Positions 59,750-64,000 of a stretch of 64,000 nucleotides of DNA are shown in pieces (within the stretch, counting starts at the first letter, position 1; each line of letters opens with the position of its first letter). The stretch lies in NCBI RefSeq assembly GCF_001598335.1, contig NZ_BCYT01000003.1:124001-188000 (forward strand), given 5' to 3'. The translations under genes were made by a program, and so were the position numbers. The notes beneath the pieces were generated by a model. The model was not told the origin of the DNA and did not search any database. It saw nothing but the letters and a program-made list of their open reading frames with translations. The DNA is from Sphingobium abikonense NBRC 16140. GTDB lineage: Bacteria; Pseudomonadota; Alphaproteobacteria; Sphingomonadales; Sphingomonadaceae.

Positions 59750-62473
59750 ATGACAATGCGTATGCTGATCGATGCGCGTCACCGGGAAGAAACCCGGGTC
59801 GCGGTCGTCAAAGGTAACCGGATCGAGGAGTTCGATTTCGAATCGGCCGAGCACAAGCAGCTCAAAGGCAATATCTATCTGGCCAAGGTGACGCGCGTGG
59901 AGCCTTCGCTCCAGGCCGCCTTCGTCGATTATGGCGGCAACCGCCACGGCTTCCTGGCTTTCAGCGAAATCCACCCCGATTATTATCAGATCCCGCGCGA
60001 GGACCGTGAGGCGCTGCTCCAGGAAGAGCGGGCCCATGCCGAGGAAGAAGCTGCCCTGCGCGCCGAGATCGAGGATGATGAGGACGCGGGCGAGGATGGC
60101 GTCGAACTGGTCGAGGCGACCCATCATCATGAGGATGAGGAAGCGCCCGAGGCGGACGCCGAGCACGAGGCTCCCGAAGCCGCCAAGGGTGGCCGCCGCA
60201 AGCGCGGGAAGAATGGCGATGAGGCCGCCGACGAACTGCGCCGCAAGCGCATGGCGCTGCGTCGCCGCTACAAAATCCAGGACGTCATCAAGCGCCGCCA
60301 GGTGCTGCTGGTGCAGGTCGTGAAGGAAGAGCGCGGCAACAAGGGCGCGGCGCTGACCACCTATTTGTCGCTGGCGGGCCGCTATTGCGTGCTCATGCCC
60401 AACACGTCGCATGGCGGCGGCATCAGCCGCAAGATCAGCAACGCGGCCGATCGCAAGCGGTTGAAGACCATCATCGCGGAAATGAACCTGCCCTCTTCCA
60501 TGGGGTGCATCGTTCGCACGGCGGGGCTTCAGCGGACCAAGCCGGAAATCAAGCGCGACTTCGATTATCTCGCGCGGCTGTGGGACGAGATTCGCGAAAA
60601 GACGCTCCAGGCGTCGGCACCCGAACTGATCCACAATGACAGCGACCTCATCAAGCGCGCCATCCGCGACATCTACAACAAGGACATCGAGGAAGTCATC
60701 GTCGAGGGCGAGGATGGCTACAAGGCCGCCAAGGACTTCATGAAGCTGCTGATGCCGAGCCATGCCCGGCGGGTGAAGCAATATGCCGATGCGGTGTCGC
60801 TGTTCCAGCGCGCGAGTGTCGAGGATCAGCTCGCCGCGATGTACAATCCGGTCGTTCAGCTCAAATCGGGCGGCTACCTGGTCATCAACCCGACCGAGGC
60901 GCTGGTGTCGATCGACATCAACTCTGGCCGGTCGACGCGCGAACATGGCATCGAACAGACCGCCGTCGCCACCAATCTGGAAGCGGCGCGCGAGATTGCG
61001 CGCCAGTTGCGTCTGCGCGACATGGCGGGCCTCGTCGTCATCGACTTTATCGACATGGAGATGAATTCCAACATTCGTAAGGTCGAAAAGGCAATGAAGG
61101 AGGCGCTCAAGGACGATCGCGCCCGCATTCAGGTCGGCCGGATTTCAGGCTTTGGCCTGATGGAAATGAGCCGCCAGCGTCTGCGCACCGGCGTGCTGGA
61201 AGCGTCGACGCGCCAATGCCCGCATTGCGAGGGCACCGGCCTTGTCCGCACCGCGTCGTCGGCGGGCCTCAGCGCGTTGCGTATGCTGGAAGAGGAAGCG
61301 GCGCGCGGTCGCGGCAACCTCATCACCCTGCGCGCCAGCCAGGAAGCGGCCTTCTACGTCCTCAACAACAAGCGTCGCGAACTGGACGAGATCGAGCAGC
61401 GCTATGGCGTGCGTATCGAAATCCTACCCGATGGCGAGATCGAAGGCGCGCGCATGTCGGTCGAAGCCAGCGGGCCGCGCCCGGAACGTGTCGTCACCTA
61501 TGCGCCGCTGGTCGAGGATGATGACGATATCGACCTGCCCGAGGACGAAGACGACATCGAAGAGGTCGAGGACGCCCAAGGCAGCGCCGAGCGCGAGGAG
61601 CGGGGCGACAGGGGGGACGAGGATCGTGAAGGCGGCCGCCGTCGCCGTCGCCGTCGCCGTCGCCGCGGTGGCCAGCGCGACGAGCAGCGCGATGCCGGAT
61701 CGGAAGCCGAGGCTGGCGACGCCGAGTCCGGTGACGAGACCGATACGGATGAAGGCGAAGAAGCCGACGATCGCGAAGGCGCCGAGCCCGCAAGCGACGC
61801 CGACAGTGACGAAGGCGGCGCGCGTCGTCGCGGGCGTCGTGGTCGTCGCGGAGGCCGCCGTCGGCGCGAAGCGGGCGAAACCGCTGCGATCGAGCAGGAC
61901 GATGCAACGGCTGCGGCCGATGCTGAGGCGCCGGTTGAAGAGCCGGCTGCCGTAGAAACGCCTGTCGCCGAGCCGGTGAGCGAGGAAGCGGCCGAGCCCG
62001 CGCCCAAGACGCGTCGGCGTCCGCGCGCCCGCAAGAAAGCGGAGGCTGACACTGCTGAGGCAGCGACCGAGGCTCCGTCCGACACTGCTCCGGCCGCGAC
62101 CGAAGAGCCTGCGCCAGCAGCCGAAGCGGACGCCGCACCGGCCAAGCCCAAGCGCACGCGTCGCAAGAAGGCGGTGGCGAGCGAGGGCGAGGCGGCTGAA
62201 GCAGATGCGCCAGCAGTTGAGGCGGACGCCGCGCCCGCCAAGCCCAAGCGTACGCGTCGCAAGAAGGTGGTGGCTGCCGAAGCGGAAGCGGCGGATCCTG
62301 CCGCCGAAGCCGCACCGGAAGCCCCGGCTGAAGCTGCGCCTGTCGCGCCGTCCGAACCGACCGGTTCGCCGGACCCGGTTCCAGCCGAAGCCGGCGCCGC
62401 CGACGACGCAGGCGGCGAGGATGCCGATGGCACGCCCCGGCGCGGCTGGTGGCAGCGCACCTTCGGTCAGTAA
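59750..62473 (+). CDS. rne: Ribonuclease E/G family endoribonuclease
   Basis: The product has 907 residues. The N-terminal S1 region (MLIDARHREETRVAVVKGN, NIYLAKVTRVEPSLQAAFVDYG) has a charged insertion of about 80 residues (EEDDEDAGED to GKNGDEAADELRR), as in alphaproteobacterial RNase E. The catalytic DNase I-like part has SIDINSGRST and VVIDFIDM, and the Zn-link is CPHCEG near residue 488. The C-terminal 330 residues are disordered: acidic blocks, an Arg-rich run (RRRRRRRRRRGG) and two 32-residue AAPAKPKRTRRKK units. It begins mRNA decay and rRNA processing and scaffolds the degradosome. Confidence 0.96.
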   Translation: MTMRMLIDARHREETRVAVVKGNRIEEFDFESAEHKQLKGNIYLAKVTRVEPSLQAAFVDYGGNRHGFLAFSEIHPDYYQIPREDREALLQEERAHAEEEAALRAEIEDDEDAGEDGVELVEATHHHEDEEAPEADAEHEAPEAAKGGRRKRGKNGDEAADELRRKRMALRRRYKIQDVIKRRQVLLVQVVKEERGNKGAALTTYLSLAGRYCVLMPNTSHGGGISRKISNAADRKRLKTIIAEMNLPSSMGCIVRTAGLQRTKPEIKRDFDYLARLWDEIREKTLQASAPELIHNDSDLIKRAIRDIYNKDIEEVIVEGEDGYKAAKDFMKLLMPSHARRVKQYADAVSLFQRASVEDQLAAMYNPVVQLKSGGYLVINPTEALVSIDINSGRSTREHGIEQTAVATNLEAAREIARQLRLRDMAGLVVIDFIDMEMNSNIRKVEKAMKEALKDDRARIQVGRISGFGLMEMSRQRLRTGVLEASTRQCPHCEGTGLVRTASSAGLSALRMLEEEAARGRGNLITLRASQEAAFYVLNNKRRELDEIEQRYGVRIEILPDGEIEGARMSVEASGPRPERVVTYAPLVEDDDDIDLPEDEDDIEEVEDAQGSAEREERGDRGDEDREGGRRRRRRRRRRGGQRDEQRDAGSEAEAGDAESGDETDTDEGEEADDREGAEPASDADSDEGGARRRGRRGRRGGRRRREAGETAAIEQDDATAAADAEAPVEEPAAVETPVAEPVSEEAAEPAPKTRRRPRARKKAEADTAEAATEAPSDTAPAATEEPAPAAEADAAPAKPKRTRRKKAVASEGEAAEADAPAVEADAAPAKPKRTRRKKVVAAEAEAADPAAEAAPEAPAEAAPVAPSEPTGSPDPVPAEAGAADDAGGEDADGTPRRGWWQRTFGQ
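61636..61668 (+). repeat. Hexanucleotide repeat (GTCGCC)n within rne
   Basis: Five near-identical CGCCGT units encode the Arg run of the RNase E tail. The period is a multiple of three, so slippage would only change the run length. It is coding low complexity rather than a separate element. Confidence 0.8.
62123..62290 (+). repeat. Tandem 96-bp (32-residue) repeat in RNase E tail
   Basis: Unit 1 begins at 62123 and unit 2 at 62219. Both encode EADAAPAKPKRTRRKK followed by an Ala/Glu-rich stretch. The basic PKRTRRKK blocks probably bind RNA, as do other Arg/Lys-rich sites in RNase E tails. A third, shorter RRRPRARKK block precedes them. Confidence 0.8.
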
Positions 62474-62597
62474 GCACGCGAAGGGTTGAATGATGAAGCG
62501 CCGCTGCCCGTCCGGTCCTTACCGGTGCGCAGCGGCGCTTTTCCTTGCGTCCCGCTTCACGGCGCGTTCAGGACGCCCATGGCAAGGGCTGGCATCC

Positions 62598-63947
62598 ATG
62601 GCCCGTTTGCTCCAGTTCCTGGCCCTTGCGCTGACGTCGCTTGCGCTGATGTCGCGCCCGGCGCTCGCGCAGCAGATTTTGCGCGACGCTGAAACCGAAG
62701 CCTTCATGGCCGACATGTCCGCGCCGCTGGTCAAGGCGGCGGGCATGACGCCCAAGAACGTCCAGGTCCTCGTCATCAACGACCCGGAAATCAACGCCTT
62801 CGTCGCGGGCGGCCAATATGTCTGGGTGCATAGCGGCCTGATCGCCCAGGCGGACAATGTGAATCAGTTGCAGGGCGTGGTCGCGCACGAACTGGGCCAT
62901 ATCGAGGGCGGCCACATCATCCGCTCGGGCGAGGGGATCAAAGACGCGACCAGCGTCACCCTGCTCAGCCTCGTGCTCGGCGCGGCGGCGATCGCAGCGG
63001 GCGGCGCGGAAGCGGGCATGGGCATCATGGGCCTTGGCCAGCAGGCGGCGATGAGCAAGTTTCTCGCTTTCTCCCGCGCGCAGGAAAGCTCCGCCGACCT
63101 TGCCGGCGCGCGGTATCTCCACACCGCCGGGATCAGCGGCCGGGGGAGTCTGGAATTCTTCAAGAAGCTGCAGAACCAGGAATATCGCCTCGCCATTCCG
63201 CAGGACAATAGCTACGGGCGCACCCACCCGCTGTCGGGCGAACGCATCAGCGTCCTGCGGGAGGTCTATGAGGTCGACCCCGCCTGGGACAGGCCGGTCG
63301 ACCCGCAGCTGGAGGCGCGGTTCGAACGGATCAAGGCAAAACTGATCGGTTTCGTGTCTGAACCGCAGCAGACGCTCATCAAATATCCCGAAAGCGACCA
63401 GTCGCTGCCGGCCCATTATGCCCGCGCCTATGCCTGGCACAAAAGCGCCTATCCGCAAAAGGCGCTGGCGGAGGCCGATGCGCTGCTCGCAGCGGAGCCG
63501 CATGACCCCTATTTTCTGGAACTCAAGGGCCAGATCCTGCTGGAAAGCGGCCGGCCGGCCGACGCCATCGCGCCGCTGCGCGAAGCGGTGAAGATCACCA
63601 ATCAGCCGCTGATTTCCGTGCTCCTGTCCCACGCCCTCATCGCGACCGAAGACCCGGCCAATTTCGCGGAGGCCGAACAAGTGCTGCGGGTCGCCGTGCA
63701 GCGTGACCGCGAAAATCCCTTCGCCTGGTATCAGCTGGGCGTCGTTTACGAGCGGCGCGGCGACACGCCGCGCGCCGCGCTCGCCACGGCGGAACGCTAT
63801 GCGATGATGGGCGATCATAATCTGGCGCTGCGTAGCGCCGACGTCGCGGTGCAGGGTTTGCAACCCGGCACGGTTGACTATCTGCGCGCGCAGGATATCG
63901 CCATGACGTCGCGTGCCGCGGTCGAGCAGCAGCGGAAGAAAAGATAG
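62598..63947 (+). CDS. M48 metalloprotease with C-terminal TPR (BepA-like)
   Basis: The product has 449 residues from ATG 62598 (signal peptide MARLLQFLALALTSLALMSRPALA). The zinc motif is VVAHELGHIEGGH near residue 97, with the third ligand Glu in QESSADLAGARYL. The C-terminal 170 residues hold TPR-like repeats (SYPQKALAEADALLAAEPHDPYFLELKG, NPFAWYQLGVVYERRG). BepA in E. coli controls assembly and quality of outer-membrane LptD; a similar periplasmic role is likely. A longer frame from 62490 has a poor N-terminus. Confidence 0.92.
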   Translation: MARLLQFLALALTSLALMSRPALAQQILRDAETEAFMADMSAPLVKAAGMTPKNVQVLVINDPEINAFVAGGQYVWVHSGLIAQADNVNQLQGVVAHELGHIEGGHIIRSGEGIKDATSVTLLSLVLGAAAIAAGGAEAGMGIMGLGQQAAMSKFLAFSRAQESSADLAGARYLHTAGISGRGSLEFFKKLQNQEYRLAIPQDNSYGRTHPLSGERISVLREVYEVDPAWDRPVDPQLEARFERIKAKLIGFVSEPQQTLIKYPESDQSLPAHYARAYAWHKSAYPQKALAEADALLAAEPHDPYFLELKGQILLESGRPADAIAPLREAVKITNQPLISVLLSHALIATEDPANFAEAEQVLRVAVQRDRENPFAWYQLGVVYERRGDTPRAALATAERYAMMGDHNLALRSADVAVQGLQPGTVDYLRAQDIAMTSRAAVEQQRKKR

Positions 63948-63949
63948 CA

Positions 63950-64000
63950 ATGACAGATCAGACCCGGCCGAGCTTTCGCGCCGCCCTTGCCAACAGGACC
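63950..64000 (+). CDS. Start of a gene cut by the window end
   Basis: Seventeen codons from ATG 63950 (MTDQTRPSFRAALANRT) are visible, two bases after the M48 stop, so it is in the same operon. This is too short to identify. Confidence 0.5.
   Translation, partial: MTDQTRPSFRAALANRT

Noticed and set aside
61636-61668. Hexanucleotide repeat as a phase-variation switch
   Set aside because: The unit length is a multiple of three and lies in a disordered coding tail, so slippage cannot switch the frame.
61494-62477. Two long minus-strand frames opposite the RNase E tail
   Set aside because: They have Ser/Ala- and Arg/Pro-rich low-complexity translations caused by the biased coding of the RNase E tail.
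1-64000. tRNA, rRNA and CRISPR arrays
   Set aside because: I looked through the intergenic gaps for cloverleaf-like sequences and regularly spaced repeats and saw none; a covariance-model search would be decisive.

Overview
This 64 kb window is a stretch of ordinary, gene-dense chromosome from a high-GC alphaproteobacterium, most likely a member of the Sphingomonadaceae (Sphingobium/Sphingomonas type). I infer this from class I lysyl-tRNA synthetase, an RNase E with a charged insertion in its S1 domain, the rpmF-plsX-fabH-ihfA-merR block, a bacteriophytochrome with an HWE kinase, polyhydroxyalkanoate (PHA) genes, a TonB-ExbB-ExbD-ExbD operon, exosortase-A-associated polysaccharide genes and several Arg/Tyr-rich RcnB-like secreted proteins. 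No phylogenetic test was possible. I found no rRNA, tRNA, CRISPR array, insertion sequence or prophage.

Layout. 1-5.2 kb: envelope and metabolic singletons (glycine-zipper protein cut by the window edge, TNase-like nuclease, RidA, ArsC-like reductase, glycerophosphodiesterase, Rrf2 regulator, metallo-beta-lactamase hydrolase, MAPEG protein). 5.2-8.5 kb: ribosome/lipid block rpmF-plsX-fabH-ihfA-merR. 8.5-16.4 kb: SixA phosphatase coupled to a DinG-like helicase, PilZ protein, class I LysRS, a prolyl-hydroxylase-like enzyme and two RcnB-like proteins. 16.6-19.8 kb: overlapping heme oxygenase and phytochrome kinase genes. 19.8-25.5 kb: a lone [2Fe-2S] molybdo-enzyme small subunit, DUF2721, AlaC-type aminotransferase, PHA synthase, phasin and ClpS. 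25.6-34.7 kb: glpD-glpK, a MASE1-PAS-GGDEF cyclase, MerC-like protein, glpX, hom and two secreted proteins of unknown function. 34.9-37.6 kb: tonB-exbB-exbD-exbD closed by a strong terminator. 37.7-44.7 kb: PilZ protein, ABC exporter, a methyltransferase fused to an anti-sigma-like domain, MscS channel, topoisomerase IB and a DJ-1/PfpI protein. 44.7-49.1 kb: exosortase-A-type polysaccharide genes (O-ligase, glycosyltransferase and small or unknown membrane proteins). 49.1-50.5 kb: a divergent regulatory locus (HTH-like 61-residue protein with a coupled partner, facing an S24 repressor-like protein over a palindrome). 50.5-57.9 kb: XdhC, CstA-YbdD, DoxX, a methyltransferase and PBP1A. 58-64 kb: amidase (upstream of PBP1A in one operon), RNase E with a long structured leader, M48 protease with TPRs, and the start of one more gene.

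Themes. Carbon storage and carbon flux are well represented: PHA synthase, a phasin behind an 18-bp imperfect inverted repeat that looks like a PhaR operator, glycerol uptake metabolism, GlpX and CstA. Envelope construction is a second theme: AmiC-PBP1A, exosortase-linked polysaccharide and TonB energization. The observations I rate most worth following are the methyltransferase/anti-sigma fusion at 39.9-41.2 kb, the PhaR-like operator, the divergent S24 locus with its TTCCTA repeats, the orphan IorA-like subunit, the 40-residue gene upstream of the O-ligase, and the hairpin leader of rne. I did not find a clearly new multi-gene defence or mobile system.
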